This document shows, piece after piece, positions 1 through 8,312 of a DNA stretch of 64,000 nt. Source of the DNA: Rhodospirillaceae bacterium. GTDB lineage: Bacteria; Pseudomonadota; Alphaproteobacteria; Kiloniellales; DSM-21159. The first letter of the stretch is position 1; every line of letters begins with the position of its first letter. The stretch covers positions 1,116,001 through 1,180,000 of the forward strand of contig CP030885.1 of the NCBI GenBank assembly GCA_006969625.1, given 5' to 3'. The position numbers and the translations under genes are program-made. The notes under the pieces were generated by a model. The model saw only the letters and a list, made by a program, of their open reading frames with translations, had not been told where the DNA came from and searched no databases.

Positions 1-44
1 TCGGCGAGAGGCCCGCAAGATGGGCGGCTGACGCTAGAAGCGCG

Positions 45-72
45 GCGGCCGTCGGAAGGCGCCGACGGCCGC
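45..72 (-). terminator. GC-rich hairpin after the betaine-binding protein gene
   Basis: A perfect 11-bp inverted repeat (45-55 and 62-72) with a 6-base loop lies 10 bases past the stop codon of the minus-strand binding-protein gene. No T-run follows on either strand, so it is not a classical intrinsic terminator. It may protect a 3' end or help Rho-dependent termination. Permease genes, if part of this system, would lie to the left of the window. Confidence 0.4.
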
Positions 73-82
73 ACGGATCGGA

Positions 83-1039
83 TCAACGGGTCAGCCACTC
101 GAGCACGATGTTCTCGTTTTCGCCGACCCACGCTCGGGCGAAGTCGGCCGGGTCCATGTTCTGGACCGAGAGTGCGTAGCCGGCCTCGCTGAGTACTTCC
201 GCAGGCATTCGGTAGCTCTCGAACATCGCGGCGACCTCGGGGAAGCGTTCCTCGACGGCCTTGGCGTAGTGCAGATGCAGGGTCGCGCCCTTCCACGCGG
301 TCGAGGCCTCGGACTTGGCAAGCCAGTCAGGGTCGTCGGTCGGTTGAACGATGGTCCAGGTGTCCGGGTCGTGCGGCGGCTCGTCGAGGAAGCGGATGTC
401 GTAAGCGACGAAGGCGAAGTGCGGGCGGTAGCAAAAGCCGATCCAGGGCTCTTTGGCCTCGGTCGCGGTCGCTAGCGAGCCCCAGGCGATGGTCTCGTCG
501 AATTCCTCGAGCTCGAAGACCTGGTCGTAGCCGTAGGACTTCGCCCGAATCCGCTCGATCGCCGTGGAGGCCCAGCCCGGCGCACCGATCCAGATCTCAG
601 GCGTGCCGTCGCCGTCGCCGTCGAAGATCGCCGCCTTGTCCGGGTCGGTCAGATCGTCGATCGAGGTGATGCCGTGGTCTTGCGCGACGTAGTCGGGAAC
701 GCAGACGCCCTGCTCCGCCTGTGCCGGATTGGCGTTCATGACGACCGTGCCGCGCTCCTGCACGTAGGTCCGGTTGAGGCTGGCCTGATTGGGCATCCAG
801 ACCTCGGGATGTGCGTGCATCGCGCCGCGGTCCATGGCCTCGAAGATGATCGGATTGGTGCCGTTCTGCAGGTCGACCTCGAGACCGAAGTTCTCCTCGA
901 TCACGACCTTGAGAATGTTCGCAGTCGCGGTACCGGACGCCCAGTTGGGCACGCCGAGCACCAGGTCGGCTGCGCTGGCGGCCGTGGCGCTTCCGGCCAG
1001 CAGGCCGGCGCTCGCCGCGAGCAGGATGTGCGTTTTCAT
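83..1039 (-). CDS. Betaine-type ABC transporter substrate-binding protein (OpuAC/ProX-like)
   Basis: This is a periplasmic binding protein of 318 aa for a quaternary amine such as glycine betaine, choline or a relative, expected to feed an ABC permease not present here. Residues 1-24 form a signal peptide ending ASA-AD. The mature protein has the OpuAC fold signatures HAHPEVWMPN, APGWAS and PWIGFCYRPHF; the aromatic residues in these motifs are of the kind that cage trimethylammonium groups in this family. An ATG 15 bases upstream is also open, but the start at 1039 gives a proper signal peptide. The gene follows the PanB-like gene after 213 bp on the same strand, so it may share the upstream operon or have its own promoter. 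The family is clear; the ligand is inferred. Confidence 0.85.
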   Translation of the reverse strand: MKTHILLAASAGLLAGSATAASAADLVLGVPNWASGTATANILKVVIEENFGLEVDLQNGTNPIIFEAMDRGAMHAHPEVWMPNQASLNRTYVQERGTVVMNANPAQAEQGVCVPDYVAQDHGITSIDDLTDPDKAAIFDGDGDGTPEIWIGAPGWASTAIERIRAKSYGYDQVFELEEFDETIAWGSLATATEAKEPWIGFCYRPHFAFVAYDIRFLDEPPHDPDTWTIVQPTDDPDWLAKSEASTAWKGATLHLHYAKAVEERFPEVAAMFESYRMPAEVLSEAGYALSVQNMDPADFARAWVGENENIVLEWLTR

Positions 1040-1252
1040 AGCGTGAGCTCCCATGCGTTTCGATATGTGCCTTTATCGAGGTCTAGGGCCGTTCGTTTGC
1101 GATCCGCCGGTCTGGCCCCCTGGGGCCGGCGGTGGACTGCCGATGGAGGACTGTCCGCGCACCCCGGTTCGAATTGGCCGACCTGGCTGCGGCGGCGGAG
1201 GGTGTCGGTTGGCGGAGACTTCGGCTGGTGCGCACGGCGACGCGGGCTCCCC

Positions 1253-2035
1253 TCAGTCGATCTCGCGCAGGACGTGGCGAAGTGCCGCTTCGGGCATCTC
1301 GACGGTATGGGCCGCCGACGGAAACGCCCCTGCGGCCACCTCCGCGGCGAAGGCGGTGTAGGCGGCCACGCGTTCGCGCTGCAGGCCGGCGTACGCGGCC
1401 GAAAGGTCGCGGTACGTCTTGCCGTGGCGCGGGACCCGCTCGGCCTCGCCCAGGATGTCGGCGGAGAAGAGGTACTGCGCATCGCATCCGCTGCCGGATC
1501 CGAGCGAGATCGTGAAGAGGCTGGTACGCCTCGCGACTTCGGTCGCGAGTTGGTGGGGGACCAGCTCGATCTCCACTGCGAAGGCGCCGGCGGCCTCCAG
1601 GTCCTTGACCTTGCGGTAGACGGCCAAGGCCTGCTCCGCCGTCTTGCCGACCGCGCGCAGTCCGCCGACCCAGGTCGCCGTGGGTGGCACCAGGCCGACA
1701 TGCCCGATCACGGGAATGCCTTCGCGCGCAAGCCGCTCGACAACGCCGGCGCTCATCGCGCAGTAGACGGTGACCGCACCGTCGGCCATTGCGGCAAAGG
1801 CCGCGCGCATGGCCTCGTCGGCGTTGACGAACTGCCCGTACGGCAGGCCGAACTGGAAGTGCGTTTGCGGCACGACGCGGGGGAAGTGGCGACGCTCCGG
1901 CAGATAAGCTGTCCCGATCATCTCGATCCCTGCCTCGGCGGCTGCCATCGCCTGTTCGACCGTCGTGACCTGGACAAAGGTGCGCTGGCGGTGCCCCTTG
2001 CCGTCGAGCAGGTCGCGGACCGTGAGCCCCGGCAT
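1253..2035 (-). CDS. PanB-like (ketopantoate hydroxymethyltransferase family) protein with altered active site
   Basis: This 260-aa protein has the PanB TIM-barrel pattern: the GHVGLVPP segment, the VEIELVP strand end and a late SGSGCDAQYLFSADILG motif matching the PanB GxGxxxDGQ region. PanB moves a hydroxymethyl group from methylene-tetrahydrofolate onto ketoisovalerate. By eye alignment to E. coli PanB, the catalytic Glu of the ECVP motif is kept (IELVP), but both metal-binding Asp residues (VGDS becomes IGTA, ADLPF becomes FGLPY) and the KIEG motif are lost. It is therefore probably not a pantothenate enzyme. Its ATG overlaps the reductase stop codon (TGATG), so the two are translationally coupled. 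A role in handling one-carbon units from an oxidative demethylation is an inference from context. Confidence 0.75.
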   Translation of the reverse strand: MPGLTVRDLLDGKGHRQRTFVQVTTVEQAMAAAEAGIEMIGTAYLPERRHFPRVVPQTHFQFGLPYGQFVNADEAMRAAFAAMADGAVTVYCAMSAGVVERLAREGIPVIGHVGLVPPTATWVGGLRAVGKTAEQALAVYRKVKDLEAAGAFAVEIELVPHQLATEVARRTSLFTISLGSGSGCDAQYLFSADILGEAERVPRHGKTYRDLSAAYAGLQRERVAAYTAFAAEVAAGAFPSAAHTVEMPEAALRHVLREID

Positions 2036-3264
2036 CACGCCGCTCCCGACGCCAGCAGCGACTTGAAGGGCCGAGCCTCGTCGGCGAGAAGCGCGGGATC
2101 GATGCACGCCTCCTCGGCGATCATCCGCTTGGCGATCAGCATTTCCTTGGCGCAGTCGGCACCGGCGGCGGCAGTCAGCCGACCTTCCAGGTGCCGGATG
2201 GCCAGAAGGCCCTTCGCCGTCGGCCGTACGATGCGGCCACCCCAGTCCGCGGTCGTGCCGGCGAACTGCAGGGTCAAATCGCCTTGTTCGGACCAGCCCC
2301 AAGGGGTGTCCTCGACGGCCGTGCAGGCGCCGGCCATGTTGCGACCGGCGACTAGCCCCTGCGCCCGGGCGTTCGACCAGGTCTCCAGCCTGACGCCGCG
2401 ATCCCCGGCGTGCGGGATTTGGCGCGTGCAGTCTCCGGCCGCAAAGACGTCGGGATGCGATGTCCGGCAGTGGGCATCGACGACGATGCCGTCCTGCACG
2501 GCCAAGCCCGCGTGCATAGCCAGGTCCGTGGCCGGCGCGATGCCGATGCCGACAACTGCGACATCCGCGGCGACGCTCCGGCCATCGGATAGCCCGACCT
2601 CCTCGAGACGCTCGGTGCCGAGGAAGCGAACGGGCCGCGTGCCGGTATGGATCGCGATGCCCTGGGCGCGATGGCGCCGGCCAACGAGGGCGGCGATCTC
2701 GGGCGGCGCGACGCGGCCGAGCAAGTGCGGCCCGGCTTCGAGCACCGTCACCTCGCAGCCGAGCCGACGTGCCGTCGCCGCCACCTCGAGCCCGATCAGC
2801 CCGCCGCCGACGACGGCGAGCCTGGGACGTTCCAGCATGGCCTGCCTGAGCAGACGGGACTCGTCCAGCGTGCGCAGGAACTGTACGCCCGGCAGGTCCG
2901 CACCGGGCAGCGAAAGCCGTTTCGGGTGGCCGCCCGTGGCGAGCAGAAGCCTGTCGAAGCCAAGGCTCGCTCCGTCGTCGAGGACGATCCGCTTCGCCGC
3001 CAGATCGAGGCCGTGCGCCGTCCTGCCGAGGTACAGCTCGACGCCGTGGTCCCGGTCCCAGTGTTCGGGCCAGACCTGCACGGGGCCTTGACCCGACTGC
3101 AGTGCGCGTTTCGACAGTGACGGACGCTCATAGGGCCGATGCCGCTCGTTGCCGACGACGACGATGCGTCCGTCGAAGCCGGCTTCGCGTAGCGCGAGCG
3201 CAGCGGTTGCGCCAGCCTGTCCGGCACCGACGATCACCCGCGTGGAGGGAGTCGCCGCAGGCAT
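2035..3264 (-). CDS. FAD-dependent ferredoxin reductase (oxygenase reductase component)
   Basis: This 409-aa flavoprotein resembles the reductases that pass electrons from NAD(P)H to a ferredoxin in multi-component oxygenases (rhodocoxin or BphA4 type). It has an N-terminal FAD dinucleotide motif (VGAGQAGATAA, near residue 12), a second dinucleotide motif for NAD(P)H (VVGGGLIGLE, near 150) and the C-terminal flavin motif FAAGDC near 265. It starts 3 bp after the Rieske ferredoxin gene and overlaps the PanB-like gene by one base, so the three are one translational unit. The partner is most simply the Rieske ferredoxin just upstream. Confidence 0.9.
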   Translation of the reverse strand: MPAATPSTRVIVGAGQAGATAALALREAGFDGRIVVVGNERHRPYERPSLSKRALQSGQGPVQVWPEHWDRDHGVELYLGRTAHGLDLAAKRIVLDDGASLGFDRLLLATGGHPKRLSLPGADLPGVQFLRTLDESRLLRQAMLERPRLAVVGGGLIGLEVAATARRLGCEVTVLEAGPHLLGRVAPPEIAALVGRRHRAQGIAIHTGTRPVRFLGTERLEEVGLSDGRSVAADVAVVGIGIAPATDLAMHAGLAVQDGIVVDAHCRTSHPDVFAAGDCTRQIPHAGDRGVRLETWSNARAQGLVAGRNMAGACTAVEDTPWGWSEQGDLTLQFAGTTADWGGRIVRPTAKGLLAIRHLEGRLTAAAGADCAKEMLIAKRMIAEEACIDPALLADEARPFKSLLASGAA

Positions 3265-3267
3265 CGC

Positions 3268-3585
3268 CTAGTCGTCCATCTGGATGTGTATGGCGCTGCC
3301 GTCGACCTTGACCGGATAGGTCCTCAGGTCGGTCGAGGCCGGTGCGGACTTTGCCTTGCCGGTCCGAATGTCGAAGCGGCCTTGATGCAGCGGACACTCG
3401 ATGACGCCGTCGATCACCAGTCCGTCGGCCAGACAGGCGTACTCGTGCGTGCAGATCCCATCCGAGGCGAAGAACTGGCCGCCAACGTTGTAGACCGCGA
3501 TCGTCCGGCCCTCGACCTCGACCCCGATGACGTCGTCCTCCTCGATCTCCTCGACGGACGCGATCCGATGCCACTGCGCGGTCAT
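3268..3585 (-). CDS. Rieske-type [2Fe-2S] ferredoxin
   Basis: This 105-aa protein consists of one Rieske domain. Cluster ligands are visible as Cys45-x-His47 and Cys64-x2-His67 with the usual 16-residue spacing. Small soluble Rieske proteins of this size carry electrons from a flavoprotein reductase to a terminal oxygenase. It lies between the desaturase-type hydroxylase (22 bp upstream) and the reductase (3 bp downstream), making a complete electron chain. A NirD-type role is unlikely because no nitrite reductase gene is nearby. Confidence 0.9.
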   Translation of the reverse strand: MTAQWHRIASVEEIEEDDVIGVEVEGRTIAVYNVGGQFFASDGICTHEYACLADGLVIDGVIECPLHQGRFDIRTGKAKSAPASTDLRTYPVKVDGSAIHIQMDD

Positions 3586-3607
3586 GGCGTCGCCCTCCCG
3601 CGCCCGC

Positions 3608-4582
3608 CTACTCGGCCGCCTGCGCGGCCGTCTGCCAAGTCACCCCCTGGCGCTTGGCGACCTTGTCGAGGACCTCGGCATGTACGGCCGCATAGCTCTC
3701 GCCGACCGGGTGGAGCGCGCCGCCCACCTCGCGGTGCAGCCGGCCGAGCGCATGGAACGGCACCATTGGGCACAGATGGTGCTCGGCATGGTACGGCATG
3801 TTCCAGAACAGAAAGCGCAGGATCGCCGACGCGCGCGTGGTGCGCGTGTTCTGGCGAATGTCGCCGACCTCCAGACACTCGGCGTGTTCGGCGACCCGCA
3901 CGGCGCGCATCGAGGGCTCGCCGAGGATGCGCGGCAGCACCCAGAAGGTCACGGCCGCCCAGGACCCGTAGTAGAGCGAGGCGACGGCGATCGCGCCGTA
4001 GAGGACCATGATGATGCGTGCCTCGCGGACGACCCGAGGGAGTTCGCTGTCGGGCAGGTAGTAACGCTGCTCGGGCGCGACGAAGCCGAAGGGGTGGCGC
4101 AAGAACCAGAGGACGTTTCGCTTCCAGAAGGTGACCCCGGCGACGAACAGCAGGTATTTCCGCAGCGTCATGCGCGCGGGCATCATGTCCGGGTCCTTGC
4201 CGCGGATCTGCGTGTAGGTGTGGTGCGCCGCGTGCGCGTAGCGGAAGAAGGTCGGCGGCACCATGTAGATGAGGCAAACGATCCAGTAGACCGTTTCGTT
4301 AAGCCAGCGGCTGCGGAAAGCGGTGCCGTGGCTGCATTCGTGGACCGGGTTGAACAGGAAGGCCATGATCAGCGCATAGGCGATCATGGCGGGCGCCACC
4401 CACCAGGTGCCGAGGGTCAGCCAGACCAGCGCGCCGGTGCCGATAAGCAAAGCCATGTGCACGGCGAAGGTGACGAGTCCGTGCCGGTTCGTCCGCTGGA
4501 CGTAAGGCTTGAGCGCCTTCTTGCCGATGACCAGCTCGCGGCCGTAGGCCATGTCCGGTGCGGCTGTCGGCTGCGCGGTCAT
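3608..4582 (-). CDS. Membrane di-iron oxygenase of the fatty acid desaturase family
   Basis: This 324-aa integral membrane protein has the three histidine boxes of desaturases and hydroxylases: HECSH (81-85), HAAHH (117-121) and HAEHH (265-269). Hydrophobic segments fall near 36-58, 62-80, 96-112 and 188-218. The boxes hold a di-iron site that activates oxygen. The start at 4582 is chosen because a GGGAG ribosome site lies just upstream; an in-frame extension to 4684 is possible but has no family resemblance. It leads an operon with a Rieske ferredoxin, a ferredoxin reductase, a PanB-like protein and probably a betaine-type binding protein. That context favours hydroxylation or demethylation of a small amine over lipid desaturation, which is an inference. 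Confidence 0.85.
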   Translation of the reverse strand: MTAQPTAAPDMAYGRELVIGKKALKPYVQRTNRHGLVTFAVHMALLIGTGALVWLTLGTWWVAPAMIAYALIMAFLFNPVHECSHGTAFRSRWLNETVYWIVCLIYMVPPTFFRYAHAAHHTYTQIRGKDPDMMPARMTLRKYLLFVAGVTFWKRNVLWFLRHPFGFVAPEQRYYLPDSELPRVVREARIIMVLYGAIAVASLYYGSWAAVTFWVLPRILGEPSMRAVRVAEHAECLEVGDIRQNTRTTRASAILRFLFWNMPYHAEHHLCPMVPFHALGRLHREVGGALHPVGESYAAVHAEVLDKVAKRQGVTWQTAAQAAE

Positions 4583-4677
4583 CGTGGGTCTCCCAAGCTT
4601 TGCGATCTGTCGCCGAGCTATCCGTGCCCGCTCCAGACATCTGGTTCCGTCATCAGTCTTCTTCGGCGATGTCCCGA

Positions 4678-4706
4678 TTGACAAACGACTAATGCTCGAA
4701 TTTATT
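4678..4706 (+). promoter_or_regulatory. Putative sigma70 promoter of the LysR gene
   Basis: A perfect -35 TTGACA (4678-4683) is followed after 17 bases by TTTATT (4701-4706), a 4-of-6 match to the -10 consensus. It reads toward the LysR gene starting at 4736, which has an AGGA ribosome site. The region is strikingly A+T-rich for this genome. Confidence 0.5.
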
Positions 4707-4709
4707 AGT
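4688..4709. promoter_or_regulatory. Inverted repeat, candidate LysR operator
   Basis: ACTAAT, ten bases, then ATTAGT forms a perfect dyad in the 153-bp divergent region between the oxygenase operon and the LysR gene. It covers the putative -10 of the LysR gene, as expected for an autoregulatory site. Binding is inferred from position only. Confidence 0.45.
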
Positions 4710-4735
4710 TAAAATGATGAATTAGGATTTGGACC

Positions 4736-5611
4736 ATGCGCCTCCCCTCGCTGCGCGCGCTGCAGGTTTTCGATGCCGCCGCGCGGCATTCGAGCTTCAC
4801 GCGGGCCGCCGAGGAACTGGGCGTGACGCAGGGCGCCGTCAGCACACAGGTCGCCCGTCTCGAGCGCGAATTGCGGACCGAGCTTTTCGTTCGTACGACC
4901 CGTCACGTGAAGTTGAGCGAGGAGGGCCTGGCGCTGGCGCGCGCCTGTCGCCGCGCCTTCGAGCTGATCGGCCGGGAGGTCGCCAGCATCACGCAGGAAC
5001 CCGACGGTAAGGTTCTGACGATCGCCGTCAGTACTTACATCGCGACGCGCTGGCTGTCGCCGCGCCTGGCCGACTTCCTCGGACGCCATCCTGAGGCGGC
5101 CGTGAGGTTTCAGCACTCCGTCAACGCCGACGACTTCGAAATCGGCGACGTCGATCTCGCGATCCGCTGGGGCGACGGCAACTGGCGCGGCTGCATCGCC
5201 GAGCCCTGGCTGACGCTGACCAAGCGCGCGATGTGCAGCCCGACGCTGCTGCAAGGACCGCATGCGCTGCGCCGGCCGGCCGATCTCGCGCATCACACCT
5301 TGCTGCGCGACGTACCGGCGATCGATCTCTGGGATCGATGGCTGGCGCTGGCTGGTTACGACGCGGAGCCGTGGCCGAACTCCGTGGTCCTGGCCGACCC
5401 GGTCGTGCGCGTGCAGGCGGCGATCGACGGCCAGGGCGTGGTTCTCGCCGACGATCTCGTGGGCCAGGAGCTTGAGGCGGGTCGGCTGGTCGAGCCGTTC
5501 GACGTTGCGGTGTCGGGATACGGCTTTCATATCCTGCGGCCAGCCGACGTGGCCGAGCGCGAGATCGCGCGACAGTTCCGCCGCTGGCTCCATTCGAAGG
5601 TCCGGGCCTAG
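4736..5611 (+). CDS. LysR-family regulator (GcvA-like)
   Basis: This 291-aa regulator has an N-terminal winged helix-turn-helix (residues 4-63, with SFTRAAEELGVTQGAVS) and a C-terminal effector-binding domain. The effector half contains the IRWGDGNW and DLWDRWL signatures typical of the GcvA subgroup. It is divergent from the oxygenase/betaine operon and most likely controls it in response to the substrate. An A+T-rich promoter and a dyad lie directly upstream. Subgroup assignment does not fix the effector. Confidence 0.9.
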   Translation: MRLPSLRALQVFDAAARHSSFTRAAEELGVTQGAVSTQVARLERELRTELFVRTTRHVKLSEEGLALARACRRAFELIGREVASITQEPDGKVLTIAVSTYIATRWLSPRLADFLGRHPEAAVRFQHSVNADDFEIGDVDLAIRWGDGNWRGCIAEPWLTLTKRAMCSPTLLQGPHALRRPADLAHHTLLRDVPAIDLWDRWLALAGYDAEPWPNSVVLADPVVRVQAAIDGQGVVLADDLVGQELEAGRLVEPFDVAVSGYGFHILRPADVAEREIARQFRRWLHSKVRA

Positions 5612-5759
5612 GAAACGCTCCCGTCTCTGAAGACGGCTTTCGCGGAAGGCGGCGGGATCGACGCCTCGACAGCCTGCTTCGTCCGATCGCGTCTTCGGTT
5701 GTGCGCCAAGCGGCCAGGGAATATCTGGAGGTTACGCGGAACACAGGGAGCGACCGCAG

Positions 5760-6755
5760 GTGACGACAGGATCGCGCTTCTGCGTCGCGCCGATGATGGA
5801 CTGGACGGATCGGCACGACCGCTACTTCCTGCGCCTGATCTCGGCGCGCGCCCGGCTGTACACCGAGATGGTGACGACCGGGGCGCTGCTGCACGGCGCG
5901 GCGGCGCGCTTTCTTGCCTTCCATCCGGCCGAGCATCCGGTGGCGCTGCAGCTCGGCGGCTGCGACCCGACGGCGCTCGCCGAGTGCGCCGCCATGGCCG
6001 AAGCCTGGGGCTACGACGAGGTCAATCTGAACGTCGGCTGCCCCTCGGACCGGGTGCAGAACGCACGCTTCGGCGCCTGCCTGATGGCCGAGCCGGAGCT
6101 GGTCGCGCGCTGCACCCGCGCGATGGGCGAGGTGAGCCGCCTGCCGGTGACCGTGAAGTGCCGGATCGGCATCGACGCGATGGACGAGGAGGCCGATTTC
6201 CGCCGCTTCGTCGACACGGTGGCCGACCAGGGCGGCGTGGGCACCTTCATCGTGCATGCCCGCAAGGCCTGGCTGCAGGGCCTCAGCCCGAAGCAGAACC
6301 GCGAGGTCCCGCCGCTGCGCTACGACCGGGTCTACCGCCTGAAGCAGGACCGGCCGGAGCTGGAGGTCGTCCTCAACGGCGGCCTGAGCGACCTCGAGAC
6401 GGCCGAAGCGCAGCTCGCCCACGTCGACGGCGTCATGCTCGGCCGCGCGGCCTATCAGGATCCCTGGCTGCTGTCCCAGGTCGATGACCGCTTCTTCGGG
6501 TCGAAGGCGCCGCCGCCCGATCGCCTGGCCGTGCTCGACGCCCTGGCCGAGTATGCGGCGGCCGAGGTTGCGCGGGGCGTGCCGCTCAAGGCGATCGCGC
6601 GGCATACGCTGGGGCTGTTCAACGGCCTGGCGGGCGCGCGCGCCTGGCGCCGCGTGCTCAGCCAGCGCATGCGCGCGCCGGACGCCGGGCCGGAGGTCTT
6701 CGCCGAGGCCGCGGCCGAGGTGACCGGGGCGCTCGCCCGCCGCGCGGCCGCCTAA
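5760..6755 (+). CDS. dusA: tRNA-dihydrouridine synthase A
   Basis: This 331-aa FMN enzyme reduces uridines in the tRNA D-loop. It begins with the family hallmark APMMDWTDRHDRYFLR (residues 10-25) and has the catalytic Cys94 in NVGCPSDRVQ followed by the DusA-specific FGACLM. The FMN phosphate region VVLNGG and GVMLGRAAYQ is present near 215-245. The start is GTG at 5760. Its stop codon interlocks with that of waaA on the other strand (bases 6752-6755), so the two genes converge without any terminator between them. Confidence 0.95.
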   Translation: MTTGSRFCVAPMMDWTDRHDRYFLRLISARARLYTEMVTTGALLHGAAARFLAFHPAEHPVALQLGGCDPTALAECAAMAEAWGYDEVNLNVGCPSDRVQNARFGACLMAEPELVARCTRAMGEVSRLPVTVKCRIGIDAMDEEADFRRFVDTVADQGGVGTFIVHARKAWLQGLSPKQNREVPPLRYDRVYRLKQDRPELEVVLNGGLSDLETAEAQLAHVDGVMLGRAAYQDPWLLSQVDDRFFGSKAPPPDRLAVLDALAEYAAAEVARGVPLKAIARHTLGLFNGLAGARAWRRVLSQRMRAPDAGPEVFAEAAAEVTGALARRAAA

Positions 6756-8035
6756 GCCCTCTTCTCCGGAAGCAGCGGCGCCAGCGCTGCCAGCACCTCG
6801 TCGACGATGTGGTTCTGGGCGGCGGCGAAGCGGGCGGCCGCCCTGCCGCGCTCGCGGCAAAGCTTCGCATCGTCGAGCAGGCGGGCGACGGCGGCGGCGA
6901 TGTCCTCGGCGTCGCGCACCCGCTCCAGCGCTCCGGCCGCCGCCAGCCCCTCGACCGCCGCGGCGTTCTTCTCGTCGTGCGGCCCGAACAGCAGGGCGCA
7001 GCCGAGCCGCGCCGCCTCCAGCGGGTTCTGGCCGCCGCGGTCGGCCAGCGAGCCGCCGACGAATGCGATACCGCTGAGCCGGTACCAGAGCCCCATCTCG
7101 CCCAGTGTGTCGGCGACGTAGACGCCGACTTCCGGGCCGATCTCCGGCGTCCCGCTGCGCAGCGCCGCCGAGATGCCGGCGGCCTCGGCTTCGGCGCGGA
7201 TCTCCGGCCCGCGCACCGGATGGCGCGGCGCGATCAGCGTCAGCAGGTCAGGCCGATCGCGGGCCAGGGCCTGGTGTGTCGCCAACGCCGCCGCTTCCTC
7301 GCCCGGGTGGGTGGCGGCGGCGAGCCACACCGGCCGCGCGCCGACGGCCGCGCGCAGCCCCTCGAGCGCCTGGGCGTCGGCCGGCAGGGGGGCGCCGGCG
7401 AACTTCAGGTTGCCCTTGCAGCCGACCGCGCGGCCGGCCAGGGCGCCGAGCCGCCCGGCGTCTTCCGGCGTCTGCGCCAGGACCAGGTCGAAGCAGGCGA
7501 GCAGCCGGCGGAACAGCGCGGCGAGCCGGGACCAGCCACGCTGCGAGCGGGCGGAGATGCGGGCGTTGACCAGCGCCAGAGGGATGCGGCGCCGGCGTGA
7601 AGCCAGCAGCATCGTCGGCCAGAGCTCCGACTCGACGAAGACGACGGTCGCCGGGCGCCAGTGGTCTAGGAAACGTTCCACCGCCGCGGAATCGTCCAGC
7701 GGCAGGTACTGGTGAATGGCGTCCGAGGGCAGGAGGTCTCGCGCGCGCCTGGCGGCGGTCGTGGTGACGGTTGTCAGCAGGATGGCCAGATCCGGGCGCG
7801 TTCGGCGCAGCCCGGCGATCAGCGGCAGCACCGACATGGTCTCGCCGACGCTCGCCGCGTGCAGCCAGACCAGCGGTCCTTGCGGGCGCTCCCGGCTGGC
7901 GTGGCCCCAGCGCTCCTCAAGACGTCCGCTCTCCTCGCGCCCGGCCGCCAGCCGGCGGGCCAGCATGCGGCGCAGCAAGGGGCGGGCCAGCCGGAAACTC
8001 AGGCGATAGGCGGAAAGGGCGGTCTCGACGAGCAT
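6752..8035 (-). CDS. waaA: 3-deoxy-D-manno-octulosonic acid (Kdo) transferase
   Basis: This 427-aa glycosyltransferase adds Kdo to lipid A at the inner face of the cytoplasmic membrane. An N-terminal hydrophobic/basic anchor (1-30) precedes the GT30 motif HAASVGE (59-65) carrying the catalytic Glu. ESELWP, GNLKF and the sugar-nucleotide motif GGSLADRGGQNPLEAA follow in the expected order. The start at 8035 is chosen because homology begins there; the open frame continues upstream to 8287 without family similarity. It shows that the organism makes a Gram-negative LPS core. Confidence 0.93.
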   Translation of the reverse strand: MLVETALSAYRLSFRLARPLLRRMLARRLAAGREESGRLEERWGHASRERPQGPLVWLHAASVGETMSVLPLIAGLRRTRPDLAILLTTVTTTAARRARDLLPSDAIHQYLPLDDSAAVERFLDHWRPATVVFVESELWPTMLLASRRRRIPLALVNARISARSQRGWSRLAALFRRLLACFDLVLAQTPEDAGRLGALAGRAVGCKGNLKFAGAPLPADAQALEGLRAAVGARPVWLAAATHPGEEAAALATHQALARDRPDLLTLIAPRHPVRGPEIRAEAEAAGISAALRSGTPEIGPEVGVYVADTLGEMGLWYRLSGIAFVGGSLADRGGQNPLEAARLGCALLFGPHDEKNAAAVEGLAAAGALERVRDAEDIAAAVARLLDDAKLCRERGRAAARFAAAQNHIVDEVLAALAPLLPEKRA

Positions 8036-8180
8036 GCAGGCGGGGATCGCGGCGCCCGGCAGCGAAGCGTGCGGGCACGGCCGGGGTGAGAACTGACCCT
8101 TTCTAATGCGCCGATCCGGCGCAGGCCAGACATAACGGCCCGACCGGGCCGGCGACCCGGCGCGCGACCCTGGGGCGCGA

Positions 8181-8211
8181 TTGACAAGCGGCGTGCCGGC
8201 CGTGCTTGAAT
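8181..8211 (+). promoter_or_regulatory. Putative promoter of the polyamine ABC operon
   Basis: A perfect TTGACA -35 (8181-8186) is followed by a weak -10 such as TTGAAT (8206-8211, 19-base spacing). It lies about 100 bases upstream of the GTG start of the binding-protein gene and points into that operon. The 277-bp gap between waaA and the operon otherwise shows only a small 6-bp stem-loop at 8107-8123. Confidence 0.45.
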
Positions 8212-8312
8212 GCTCCGCAAACGCGAAACGGCGGCAGGCCGGCGGCGCGCCGACATGCGCAAGCCGCTTGCCAAGTGCGGCGAACACGGCTGGAACAGGG
8301 AGCTGGGATACG

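Noticed and set aside
674..3091. A very long plus-strand open frame (805 codons)
   Set aside because: It is antisense to five clearly homologous minus-strand genes and encodes Arg/Ala/Pro-rich sequence without any family signature, as expected from high G+C codon bias.
5121..6860. A 579-codon minus-strand open frame
   Set aside because: It is a shadow of the LysR gene and dusA; its composition is Arg/Gly/Ala-rich with no recognisable motif.
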